The translations under genes and the position numbers were made by a program. Below, piece after piece: positions 27,707 to 35,197 of a stretch of DNA of 64,000 nt. Positions within the stretch are counted from its first letter, which is position 1. Each line of letters begins with the position of its first letter. The notes beneath the pieces were generated by a model. The model had not been told where the DNA came from, made no database searches, and saw only the letters and a program-made list of their open reading frames with translations. Source of the DNA: Aureibaculum sp. 2308TA14-22 (GTDB lineage Bacteria > Bacteroidota > Bacteroidia > Flavobacteriales > Flavobacteriaceae); contig NZ_JBEWXT010000001.1 of NCBI RefSeq assembly GCF_040538665.1, forward strand, positions 1,824,501 to 1,888,500. Direction: 5' to 3'.

Positions 27707-28504
27707 TTATAAGAACAGTATAGGAGCTTTACTTATGTAAGTTATTTTTGGCGTTGAAGAAGAAGAAAAAATTCTCTCAAAAAATGATTTTATATGTACA
27801 ACTTTCGCAACTAAATCAATCTTGTTTTCCTTAACAAAATTCTCAATCGTATTTTCAATACGGTCACCCCCTACTTCAAAATAATTTGGTTTTACGCTCT
27901 TAAACCAATCGTTACTATTTTTGTTCTTTTTATTTATCGACAATACATATAACTGGGAGTTATATTTTTCTATTAAGTAATTTAATGGTAAAGAAATATT
28001 GCTGGCAATTGTACTATCAGTTTCATTAATGAATAAAATTTTATCAGGGATATTAAACTCGTAATTTTCTGGAACGACCAAAATAGGTAAGTCAATAATT
28101 CTGACGACCTGAATGGTGTTAGAACCAAAAACTACTTCTTTTACTCCTGAGATACCGTTTGTTCCCATAACAACAAAGTCAATATTTTTTATTTCAATTA
28201 CCTGTTTTACAGCACTTATAAAACTATCATAATCACATATTCCTTCAAAATAAAAATCTTCTTTATCATACCTCTTTGCTAAATTTTTAACTAAAATATT
28301 TATTTGTTCTTTGGGGTTTTTAATAACTGAATCATAAACAGATTTTTTTGGAGTCATTATTAAATCGCTTGTAATGTATCGCGATGCTTTTTGAACATTT
28401 AACACATAAAAATTCGTAGCTTCTCCTTTTAACAACTGCGTGGCATATTCAATAGCATTATTAGCATTTTCAGAAAAATCGGTAAGTAAAAGTATATTTT
28501 GCAT
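27707..28504 (-). CDS. Tandem universal stress protein (usp4)
   Basis: I start at the ATG at 28504, giving 265 residues with the family opening MQNILLLTDFSENANNAIEYATQLL. A longer frame starting at 28621 would run through the Fnr-type box and into the divergent hemN start, so it is rejected. Domain 1 has MGTNGISGVKEVVFGSNTIQVV. Domain 2 (DKILFINETDSTIASNI) is degenerate. The gene is divergent from hemN and shares its control region. Confidence 0.88.
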   Translation of the reverse strand: MQNILLLTDFSENANNAIEYATQLLKGEATNFYVLNVQKASRYITSDLIMTPKKSVYDSVIKNPKEQINILVKNLAKRYDKEDFYFEGICDYDSFISAVKQVIEIKNIDFVVMGTNGISGVKEVVFGSNTIQVVRIIDLPILVVPENYEFNIPDKILFINETDSTIASNISLPLNYLIEKYNSQLYVLSINKKNKNSNDWFKSVKPNYFEVGGDRIENTIENFVKENKIDLVAKVVHIKSFFERIFSSSSTPKITYISKAPILFL

Positions 28505-28523
28505 TGCTACTAGCTTTCTTTTA

Positions 28524-28596
28524 TAAAGATACAAAGTACGTGGGATAGAAATATGACAAATGTCATTGTATTGATAATTTAACAGTTCTACTTTTG
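28524..28596. promoter_or_regulatory. Divergent Fnr-type promoter region, usp4 and hemN
   Basis: The box ATGACAAATGTCAT (28553-28566) is a near-perfect palindrome. Toward hemN, TACTTTTG (28589-28596) matches TAnnTTTG and ends 36.5 bp from the box centre. Toward usp4, TATCTTTA on the minus strand ends at 28524, 35.5 bp from the centre. One box can therefore serve both genes. The predicted leaders are about 18 and 14 nt. Confidence 0.72.
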
Positions 28597-28619
28597 GAAA
28601 TTGAAAATAAACGATATCC

Positions 28620-29987
28620 ATGTCAACATCAACATTAATTCAAAAGTATAATGTACCTGGACCCAGATACACTAGTTATCCAACGGTACCCTATTGGGAA
28701 GAACAGAGTATTGATGCAAATAAGTGGATACAAACCGTAAAAAATTCTTTTTCTGAAAGTAATTCTTCAAAAGGAATAAGTATATATGTTCATCTACCCT
28801 TTTGTGAGAGTTTGTGTACATTTTGTGCTTGCCATAAATACATTACCAAAAGGCATGAGGTAGAAGTGCCTTATATTAATACTTTATTGAAGGAATGGGA
28901 AATTTATTTGCAACAATTTGAAAAAAAACCAATACTTAGAGAACTACATCTGGGTGGAGGTACACCTACATTTTTTAAAGTTGAAAATCTAGAATATTTC
29001 ATCAAATCTATTTTAAACACTGTTGATTTGCACAATGATTTTGAATTTAGCTTTGAAGGACATCCGAATAACACAACTCAAGAGCATTTGCAAACACTCT
29101 ATAATTTAGGTTTCACAAGAGTTAGTTTTGGCGTACAAGATTATTCGGATAAAGTGCAGAAAGCAATTAATAGAGTACAACCCTTTGAAAACGTAAAAAA
29201 TGTTACCGAATGGGCCAGAGATATTGGCTATACCTCCGTTGGTCATGATTTGATTTTTGGTTTGCCCTTCCAAACCATAAGCGATGTTATCGATACCATA
29301 AAAAAGACAATGGTATTTAAGCCCGAAAGAATTTCATTTTACAGTTATGCCCACGTACCATGGGTCAAAGGCGTTGGGCAGAGAGGTTTCAAAGATTCAG
29401 ACATTCCAAAAGGTGACGAGAAAAGAAAATTATACGAAATAGGTAAATATATGCTGCTCCGTTTAGGGTATGTAGAAACAGGTATGGATCATTTTGCACT
29501 ACCATCAGACACACTTTACAAAGCTTTTAATAATGCCGATATGCACAGAAATTTTATGGGATATACCACAAATCCTACACAATTGATGATTGGCTTAGGC
29601 ATGTCTGCCATTAGCGATTCTTGGTACAGTTTTGCACAGAACAAAAAATCGCTCAAAGGTTATCAAGAGCAAATAGAAAAAGGTGAAATTCCGTTGTTAA
29701 AAGGTCACTTATTAACTGAAGAAGATTTAATTATCAGGCAACATATTTTAAATATTATGTGTCATTTTAAAACCTCTTGGAAAAACGATAGTTTAAAATT
29801 TAAAGCTTTACCAGAAACGCTAAATCGTTTACAAGAACTAGAAAAAGACGGACTTGTGGTTGTTGTAGACAACGAACTTATTGTACCTAAAAAAGCGAGA
29901 GCTTTTGTAAGAAATATTTGCATGGCTTTTGATTTGAGAATGGTAAGAAATAAGCCTGAAACACAACTGTTTTCGATGACAGTATAA
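28620..29987 (+). CDS. hemN: Oxygen-independent coproporphyrinogen III oxidase
   Basis: This 455-residue radical-SAM enzyme decarboxylates coproporphyrinogen III to protoporphyrinogen IX without oxygen. The iron-sulfur motif CESLCTFCACH (CxxxCxxC) is at about residue 61. It is followed by LHLGGGTPTFF and GHDLIFGLPFQT. The HemN C-terminal domain is present. Heme for the nor, nos and cbb3 cytochromes of this region has to be made under low oxygen, and the gene has an Fnr-type promoter. Confidence 0.96.
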   Translation: MSTSTLIQKYNVPGPRYTSYPTVPYWEEQSIDANKWIQTVKNSFSESNSSKGISIYVHLPFCESLCTFCACHKYITKRHEVEVPYINTLLKEWEIYLQQFEKKPILRELHLGGGTPTFFKVENLEYFIKSILNTVDLHNDFEFSFEGHPNNTTQEHLQTLYNLGFTRVSFGVQDYSDKVQKAINRVQPFENVKNVTEWARDIGYTSVGHDLIFGLPFQTISDVIDTIKKTMVFKPERISFYSYAHVPWVKGVGQRGFKDSDIPKGDEKRKLYEIGKYMLLRLGYVETGMDHFALPSDTLYKAFNNADMHRNFMGYTTNPTQLMIGLGMSAISDSWYSFAQNKKSLKGYQEQIEKGEIPLLKGHLLTEEDLIIRQHILNIMCHFKTSWKNDSLKFKALPETLNRLQELEKDGLVVVVDNELIVPKKARAFVRNICMAFDLRMVRNKPETQLFSMTV

Positions 29988-30005
29988 TCTTATTAATGGC
30001 TAATT

Positions 30006-30434
30006 TCAAAAAAGATGTGTTCTACCCTGGTCTATTTCTTTAGCAAAATTTGCTATGCTTTTATTTGATAATTCATCTATTAATTGTTTTCTTAATGGAT
30101 ATATTAAATGATGTACTGGACAGGGATTCTCGTCACCACATTCTGGCAAACCTAATGAACATGCATTGAACTTTTCCAAACCGTCAATAACATCAACAAT
30201 TGTTATTAAAGGGTACCCTCTATTTACATCAGTTAGGTAAAAACCACCACTTCTTCCCTTAGTCGAAGAAATTATATTTCGTTTGGTAAGCTGTTGTAAT
30301 GTCTTCGCTAAAAAAGGAGCTGGTATATTAATAACATCCGCAATTGATTTTGGGCTATATTTTTTTTCCTCGCTAGAATTAGCAGATAAAAACAGGACAG
30401 CTCTAATGGCGTATGTACTTGATTTTGATAACAT
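30006..30434 (-). CDS. Rrf2-family, NsrR-like transcriptional regulator
   Basis: This 142-residue protein has an N-terminal winged helix (MLSKSSTYAIRAVLFLSAN to LTKRNIISSTKGRSGGFYL). Three cysteines follow with spacing C-X6-C-X5-C in the CSLGLPECGDENPCPVHH region. The family uses such cysteines to bind an iron-sulfur cluster that senses NO (NsrR) or redox/iron state (RsrR, IscR). A location between hemN and the nos/nor genes favours an NO sensor. IscR-type function is the alternative, but no isc or suf genes are near. It is divergent from the nos operon. Confidence 0.85.
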   Translation of the reverse strand: MLSKSSTYAIRAVLFLSANSSEEKKYSPKSIADVINIPAPFLAKTLQQLTKRNIISSTKGRSGGFYLTDVNRGYPLITIVDVIDGLEKFNACSLGLPECGDENPCPVHHLIYPLRKQLIDELSNKSIANFAKEIDQGRTHLF

Positions 30435-30462
30435 TTTTTATTATGTTTGCATCGCTTTAATA

Positions 30463-30484
30463 AAAAAGATAAAAATATCTTTTT
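30463..30484. promoter_or_regulatory. Candidate NsrR-like operator upstream of rrf2
   Basis: AAAGAT (30465-30470) and ATCTTT (30477-30482) form an inverted repeat around six bases, and the symmetry extends two further bases on each side. It lies 29 bp upstream of the rrf2 start. It is just downstream of a GATATTTG (minus strand, ending 30491) that could be the rrf2 -7 element. The only other copy seen is in the norC leader at 37979-37998. Confidence 0.55.
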
Positions 30485-30486
30485 AT

Positions 30487-30530
30487 ATGACAAATATCAT
30501 ATTCTTTAAAGAACAGCAGTACTAATTTTG
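30487..30530 (+). promoter_or_regulatory. Fnr-type box and -7 element of the nos operon
   Basis: The box ATGACAAATATCAT (30487-30500) is identical to the usp1 box. TAATTTTG (30523-30530) is a perfect TAnnTTTG and ends 36.5 bp from the box centre. The leader to the fasciclin ATG is about 17 nt. The box begins 3 bp after the candidate NsrR operator, so the two regulators could interfere. Confidence 0.75.
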
Positions 30531-30552
30531 TACCAAATATAAATCAACAAAT

Positions 30553-31137
30553 ATGAAATCAAAAATTTTAATGTCAATTTTACTCTTAGCCATTGTTTTT
30601 TCATGTAAAAAGGAAACTAAGACAAATAATGAATCAAGCACAACAACTGAAGAAACTTCAGCACAACCAACAGAGAATAAAGGTCAAGCATCGGTAACGG
30701 ATGATGTGTCTGCGGCTAATGCCTTACAGGTAGCAAAATCTTTACCTGATTTTACAACGTTGGTTACAGCTATTGAAGCTGCAGGTGTTGAAAACGCAGT
30801 GGTAAATGTTGGACCATTAACCATTTTCGCTCCAACAAACGAAGCTTTTGGAAAATTGCCAGAAGGCACTGTAGAAACATTGGTTAAACCTGAAAACAAA
30901 GGGAAGCTAGCATTTATTTTAACAAATCATGTTGCACCTGCCAACTATCCTGATACACAATTAGAGAAAGAAGCTAAAAAAGGTCGGAAATTATATATGG
31001 CTTCTGGTGAGTACCTAGAGGTAGTTAAAAAAGAAGATGGACTTTATGTTGGCGGTACCAAAATTTTAAAAACGGTACAGGTAAGTAATGGATGGATACA
31101 TGTTGTTGGCGATGTAATTGTGCCAGCTGAAAAGTAA
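30553..31137 (+). CDS. Fasciclin-domain lipoprotein, first gene of the nos operon
   Basis: This 194-residue protein has a lipoprotein signal (ILLLAIVFSC, Cys at about residue 17) and a Ser/Thr/Glu-rich spacer. One fasciclin (FAS1) domain follows, from about residue 58: LPDFTTLVTAIEAAG, then LTIFAPTNEAFGKLPEG, then LKTVQVSNGWIHVVGDVIVP. FAS1 domains mediate adhesion or hold small ligands. It lies directly behind the Fnr-type promoter and 57 bp before the cytochrome c gene, so it is transcribed with nosZ. Why a FAS1 lipoprotein would be part of N2O reduction is not known. Confidence 0.92.
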   Translation: MKSKILMSILLLAIVFSCKKETKTNNESSTTTEETSAQPTENKGQASVTDDVSAANALQVAKSLPDFTTLVTAIEAAGVENAVVNVGPLTIFAPTNEAFGKLPEGTVETLVKPENKGKLAFILTNHVAPANYPDTQLEKEAKKGRKLYMASGEYLEVVKKEDGLYVGGTKILKTVQVSNGWIHVVGDVIVPAEK

Positions 31138-31194
31138 GTAGTGTTCAATGCTCAAAATAATCAATTGAAACAAATAATAATCAAAACTAAAATA

Positions 31195-31662
31195 ATGAAA
31201 AAAGTAATTTTAAGTGTATTGGTATTGTCCCTCACGTTATTTGTGAGTTGTGGTGATAAAGCCAAAAAGGATAGTTCTGAAAAAGAGAAAGTAAAAGAGG
31301 AAGTCGTTGAAGAGGTGGCAGAAGTTGATCCAATGCAAAATAAAGGAATTGGACCAATTAAAAGTGTAACCCTTGCCGCTGAAGTTGATAAAGATTTAGC
31401 AGCAAAAGGTAAAGAGGTGTATGATCAAATGTGTTCTGCTTGTCATAAAACCGATAAGAAATTTATTGGCCCAGCACCTAAGGATATTTTAGAAAGACGT
31501 ACACCAGAGTGGGTAATGAATATGATACTGAATCCTGACGAAATGGTAAAAAAAGATCCAATAGCTAAAGCATTATTAGCAGAATATTTATCGCCAATGT
31601 CTAATCAGAATTTGACTGAAGAGCAAGCTAGAGCCATTTTAGAATATTTTAGAACTTTATAA
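31195..31662 (+). CDS. Cytochrome c lipoprotein of the nos operon
   Basis: I start at the ATG at 31195 (155 residues), because it gives a proper lipoprotein signal (VLVLSLTLFVSC). The frame upstream begins at a GTG and has no signal. An acidic/lysine spacer is followed by a class I cytochrome c domain with CSACHK at about residues 80-85 and a downstream methionine (SPMSNQNLTEE) as the likely sixth ligand. It lies 26 bp upstream of nosZ. It is the natural candidate electron donor to the lipidated NosZ, by inference from position and topology. Confidence 0.9.
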   Translation: MKKVILSVLVLSLTLFVSCGDKAKKDSSEKEKVKEEVVEEVAEVDPMQNKGIGPIKSVTLAAEVDKDLAAKGKEVYDQMCSACHKTDKKFIGPAPKDILERRTPEWVMNMILNPDEMVKKDPIAKALLAEYLSPMSNQNLTEEQARAILEYFRTL

Positions 31663-31688
31663 TAAATCAAACTTTAAATAATAAACTA

Positions 31689-33656
31689 ATGAAAACAACT
31701 TTTAAATCAATAGTGCTATTATTATCTGCTACTTTTATATTAAGTGGTTGTGGTAATAACAATAGCAAGTCAGCTGGAAACGACGGTGCTTTAAGAAGCA
31801 GTAAAGCTGAAAAAGTATATGTAGCACCAGGCGAGCATGATTCGCATTATGCTTTTATCTCTGGAGGTTATAGTGGTAACGTAACGGTTTACGGCTTACC
31901 TTCTGGTAGATTGTTTAAAGAAATCCCTGTTTTTTCTCAATTCCCAACTTCGGGTTATGGATATTCTGAAGAAACGAAACCAATGTTAAACACTTCTTTT
32001 GGAGAAATTCCTTGGGATGATGCCCATCACCCAGATATTTCTCAGACAAATGGAGTATTAGACGGACGTTGGATTTTTATCAATGGTAACAACACACCAC
32101 GTATTGCAAGAATTAGTCTTAAAACTTTTGAGACTGAAGAAATTATTGAAGTACCAAATAGTGCAGGTAACCATAGTTCTTCATTCATTACCGAAAATAC
32201 GGAGTATGTTGTTGCTGGTACACGTTTTTCAGTTCCCGTACCTCAAAAGGACATGCCCATAGCTGAATATAAAGGAAACTTTAAAGGAGCTTTATCATTT
32301 ATTAAGGTTGATCCTGAAACAGGTAGAATGGGTATTAAATTCCAAATAATGATGCCTGGTTTCAACTATGACCTTTCGCATCCTGGTAGAGATAAATCTC
32401 ACGGATGGTTCTTTTTTACTACGTACAATACTGAAGAAGCAAACTCATTGTTAGAAGTAAACGCATCACAAAATGATAAAGATTTTATTGCAGCTATTAA
32501 CTGGAAAAAAATTGAAGAATATGTAGATAATGGTGGTGGTACCAAAATGCCAGCAAATTATGCACATAACGTTTATGATGAGCATACGCATACGGCTACA
32601 TCAACTATGAAAAAAGAAGTATTAACCGTAAATCCAGCAGATATACCTGGTGCTATTTATTTATTGCCAACACCAAAATCTCCCCATGGTTGTGATGTTG
32701 ACCCAACGGGAGAGTATATTATTGGTAATGGTAAATTATCAGCTGATTTAACTATACATTCTTTCACAAAAATGTTAGACGCTATTGAAAACAAAAAATT
32801 TGATGGTGACGCTTATGGAATTCCAATTTTAAACTATGAAGATGTATTAGCTGGTGCTGTAAAATCTGGTGGTTTAGGCCCTTTACATACCGAGTTTGAT
32901 GACAAAGGCAATGCCTACACAACTTTCTTTATCTCTTCAGAGGTAGTAAAATGGAAAGTAGGTACTTGGGAAGTAATAGATAGAAAACCAACGTATTATT
33001 CAGTAGGTCACTTAACAATTCCTGGAGGTAACTCTAGAAAACCTTTTGGTAAATACATGTTCGCAATGAACAAAATTACTAAAGATCGTTATTTACCAAC
33101 TGGGCCAGAATTAGAACACTCAGCACAATTATATGACATTAGCGGTGATAAAATGGAATTACTTTTAGATTTTCCAACACATGGAGAACCTCACTATGCA
33201 GCTGCAATTCCAGCAGATATTGTTAAAGGTAATTCTCAAAAAATATACAGATTAGATGAGAACAAACACCCATATGCTGTTACAAATCAAGCAGATGCTA
33301 AAGTTACACGTAACGGAAACGAAGTTCATATTTCTATGTCTATGATAAGAAGTCACTTTACACCTGATAATATTGAAGGTATAAAAGTTGGTGACAAAGT
33401 ATATTTCCATATTACAAACTTAGAGCAAGATTTTGATGTGCCTCATGGATTTGCTATGATTGGTCAAAACACATCTGAGTTATTGATTATGCCAGGACAA
33501 ACTAAAACTTCAGTATGGGAACCAAAACAGGTAGGTGTTTGGCCATTCTATTGTACAGATTTCTGTTCTGCATTACACCAAGAAATGCAAGGTTATATTA
33601 GAGTATCACCGAAAAATTCTAATATAGAATTATCTTGGACTTTGGACGGTGAATAA
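31689..33656 (+). CDS. nosZ: Nitrous-oxide reductase, clade II (Sec-type)
   Basis: This 655-residue enzyme reduces N2O to N2. The leader is a Sec lipoprotein signal (LLLSATFILSGC), not the twin-arginine leader of clade I. It therefore belongs to the clade II type and is probably membrane-anchored outside the cytoplasm. The seven-bladed propeller carries CuZ-site histidines (DDAHHPDIS, HPGRDKSHG, TPKSPHGCDVDPTGEYI). The C-terminal cupredoxin has the CuA ligands in CTDFCSALHQEM (Cys622, Cys626, His630, Met633). All the expected motifs are intact. Confidence 0.97.
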   Translation: MKTTFKSIVLLLSATFILSGCGNNNSKSAGNDGALRSSKAEKVYVAPGEHDSHYAFISGGYSGNVTVYGLPSGRLFKEIPVFSQFPTSGYGYSEETKPMLNTSFGEIPWDDAHHPDISQTNGVLDGRWIFINGNNTPRIARISLKTFETEEIIEVPNSAGNHSSSFITENTEYVVAGTRFSVPVPQKDMPIAEYKGNFKGALSFIKVDPETGRMGIKFQIMMPGFNYDLSHPGRDKSHGWFFFTTYNTEEANSLLEVNASQNDKDFIAAINWKKIEEYVDNGGGTKMPANYAHNVYDEHTHTATSTMKKEVLTVNPADIPGAIYLLPTPKSPHGCDVDPTGEYIIGNGKLSADLTIHSFTKMLDAIENKKFDGDAYGIPILNYEDVLAGAVKSGGLGPLHTEFDDKGNAYTTFFISSEVVKWKVGTWEVIDRKPTYYSVGHLTIPGGNSRKPFGKYMFAMNKITKDRYLPTGPELEHSAQLYDISGDKMELLLDFPTHGEPHYAAAIPADIVKGNSQKIYRLDENKHPYAVTNQADAKVTRNGNEVHISMSMIRSHFTPDNIEGIKVGDKVYFHITNLEQDFDVPHGFAMIGQNTSELLIMPGQTKTSVWEPKQVGVWPFYCTDFCSALHQEMQGYIRVSPKNSNIELSWTLDGE

Positions 33657-33673
33657 TTGATTATTTTAGTTTG

Positions 33674-33722
33674 AAAAGGCTGTATTGAAAATTTCAATCC
33701 TTTAGTTTCGTACAGCCTTTTT
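33674..33722 (+). terminator. Terminator after nosZ
   Basis: AAAAGGCTGTA pairs with TACAGCCTTTT across a loop that itself holds a small TTGAAA/TTTCAA hairpin, and a T-run follows. It starts 18 bp after the nosZ stop, so nosZ is probably the end of the strongly expressed part of the operon. Confidence 0.8.
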
Positions 33723-33788
33723 GTTTTACTTCAACTGGAATTATTTGAATTAATTCCTTCTCCTAGTAAGAGATAAAATTAGAAAAAA

Positions 33789-34400
33789 ATGAAAAAGGCA
33801 GGTATTATTATGATTATCGGCTCTTTATTACTATTGGGTCTATTCAAATTCCCTTTGTGGAATATTATGTTAGGAGCTCCTCAATATCCTGAACCTTTAG
33901 GTTTAGATATTTATATTAACGGCATACAAGGTGCCTCTGAATTTGATTTACAAAATATTGATGGTTTGAACCACTACATTGGTATGAAAACCCTTCCAAA
34001 ACCAGAAGATATGTGGGAGTTCTCCATTTTTCCGAAAGTAATTGGTGGTATGGTTGCCATAGGTGTATTAATAGGCATTTTAGGGTTTATAGGTAAAGTT
34101 TCCTATAAATGGTTTATTGGTTGGTTTATCTTAATGTCCATTTTGGGTATTTTAGGTATGTATGATTTTCATTTATGGTTAATAGATTATGGAAGTAATT
34201 TAGACCCAAAAGCTATTTTAAAATTAGTAGATGAGCAGGGGAACCCCATGAAATATGACCCACCACTTATCGGACATAAAATATTATTGAATTTTGATGC
34301 CTTTTCATATCCGCATACGGGTGCTTATATGATGTTTGTAGGAATGATGCTTACCATTGTAGCATTTTTTGTTGGTAAAAAAGAATATAAAAAATCATGA
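33789..34400 (+). CDS. Membrane protein of the nos cluster (NosB-like candidate)
   Basis: This 203-residue protein has four predicted membrane helices (residues about 4-21, 85-105, 108-128, 180-197). A conserved-looking extracytoplasmic region (FPLWNIMLGAPQYPEPLGLDI, then GLNHYIGMKTLPKPEDMWEF) lies between the first two. Clade II nos clusters often carry a membrane protein of unknown function next to nosZ, called NosB, and this gene is in that place. I cannot confirm homology by eye. Its stop overlaps the nosL start by 4 bp. The His and Met residues in the loop could bind copper. Confidence 0.7.
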   Translation: MKKAGIIMIIGSLLLLGLFKFPLWNIMLGAPQYPEPLGLDIYINGIQGASEFDLQNIDGLNHYIGMKTLPKPEDMWEFSIFPKVIGGMVAIGVLIGILGFIGKVSYKWFIGWFILMSILGILGMYDFHLWLIDYGSNLDPKAILKLVDEQGNPMKYDPPLIGHKILLNFDAFSYPHTGAYMMFVGMMLTIVAFFVGKKEYKKS

Positions 34401-34831
34401 AGAAGTTAATTGTACTTTTTTTTATGACCTCTTTAGTATTTGCGTGTTCCATCGAACCATCAAAAATTGAATATGGTAAAGATGCCTGTCATTTTTGTAA
34501 AATGGCTATTGTTGAGAAAACACATGCCACTCAAATAGTAACCAAAAAAGGAAAACCCTTTAAGTATGATGCCATTGAGTGCATGGTAAATGATTTACTT
34601 AAAAGAGATATTAACGAAATAGAATTGTTTTTAGTTACGGACTACCTAAAGCCTGCAACATTAATTGATGCAAAAACAGCAACTTATTTAATCAGTCCTA
34701 CCATTCAAAGTCCAATGGGAGCAAATTTATCAGCATTTGCTGCAAAAGAGGATGCTCAAAAATTTGTTAAAACAGATATTGATAAATTATACAATTGGGC
34801 AAAAATTCAGAAAGTAAATTTTAAAGAATAA
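34397..34831 (+). CDS. nosL: NosL copper-binding lipoprotein
   Basis: This 144-residue protein has a lipoprotein signal (MTSLVFAC) and the NosL signature CHFCKMAIVEKTHATQ near residue 32. DAIECMVNDLL and SPMGANLSAFAAKEDA follow. NosL is a Cu(I)-binding chaperone needed to assemble the copper sites of NosZ together with NosDFY. It is translationally coupled to the preceding membrane protein gene. Confidence 0.93.
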   Translation: MKKLIVLFFMTSLVFACSIEPSKIEYGKDACHFCKMAIVEKTHATQIVTKKGKPFKYDAIECMVNDLLKRDINEIELFLVTDYLKPATLIDAKTATYLISPTIQSPMGANLSAFAAKEDAQKFVKTDIDKLYNWAKIQKVNFKE

Positions 34832-34848
34832 ACTAACTCAAATTAGCT

Positions 34849-34890
34849 AAAGCTGTCTTATGTTTAATTCTAATCTAGGGCAGCTTTTTT
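34849..34890 (+). terminator. Hairpin terminator after nosL
   Basis: AAAGCTGTC and GGCAGCTTT form a nine-pair stem (one G-T pair) with a 21-nt loop, then T-residues. It starts 18 bp after nosL. The cupin-nosDFY genes beyond it are therefore expressed by read-through or by a promoter I could not identify. Confidence 0.65.
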
Positions 34891-34905
34891 ACGTAAATAA
34901 CAATT

Positions 34906-35193
34906 ATGAATAAAAATATAATCTTAGAAACAGAAATAAAAGGCTTAAAAGCCTCAAAAATATTTACTACTGACAGTACGGAAACATTATTAATAACCTT
35001 AGAAAAAGACAAGCTCTTTCCTACACATACTTCGCCCAAAACAACATTATTGGTTGTTTTAAAAGGTAAAATTGATTTCCATATTGAAAATAAAACCATT
35101 ATTTTAGCAAAACATCAAACTTATACCTTTGAAAAGAATGTTGAACATCAAGTTACAGCTCATAAGGATTCTAAATTTTTGATTATTAGATAA
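34906..35193 (+). CDS. Small cupin-like protein in the nos cluster
   Basis: This 95-residue cytosolic single-domain beta-rich protein (no signal peptide) fits a small cupin: FPTHTSPKTTLLVVLKGKIDFHIENK, then LAKHQTYTFEKNVEHQVTAHKDSKFLIIR. Candidate metal ligands are His in FPTH and His in EHQV. It starts after the nosL terminator and ends 4 bp before nosD, so it is cotranscribed with nosDFY. It may be a metal or ligand sensor for the cluster; nothing in the sequence proves this. Confidence 0.8.
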   Translation: MNKNIILETEIKGLKASKIFTTDSTETLLITLEKDKLFPTHTSPKTTLLVVLKGKIDFHIENKTIILAKHQTYTFEKNVEHQVTAHKDSKFLIIR

Positions 35194-35197
35194 TAAA

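Noticed and set aside
28505-28621. Longer N-terminus for usp4
   Set aside because: It would run through the divergent promoter and overlap hemN; MQNILLLTDFS is the normal USP start.
31689-33656. Clade I (Tat-type) NosZ
   Set aside because: The leader has no twin arginine and carries a lipobox, so it is Sec-type clade II.
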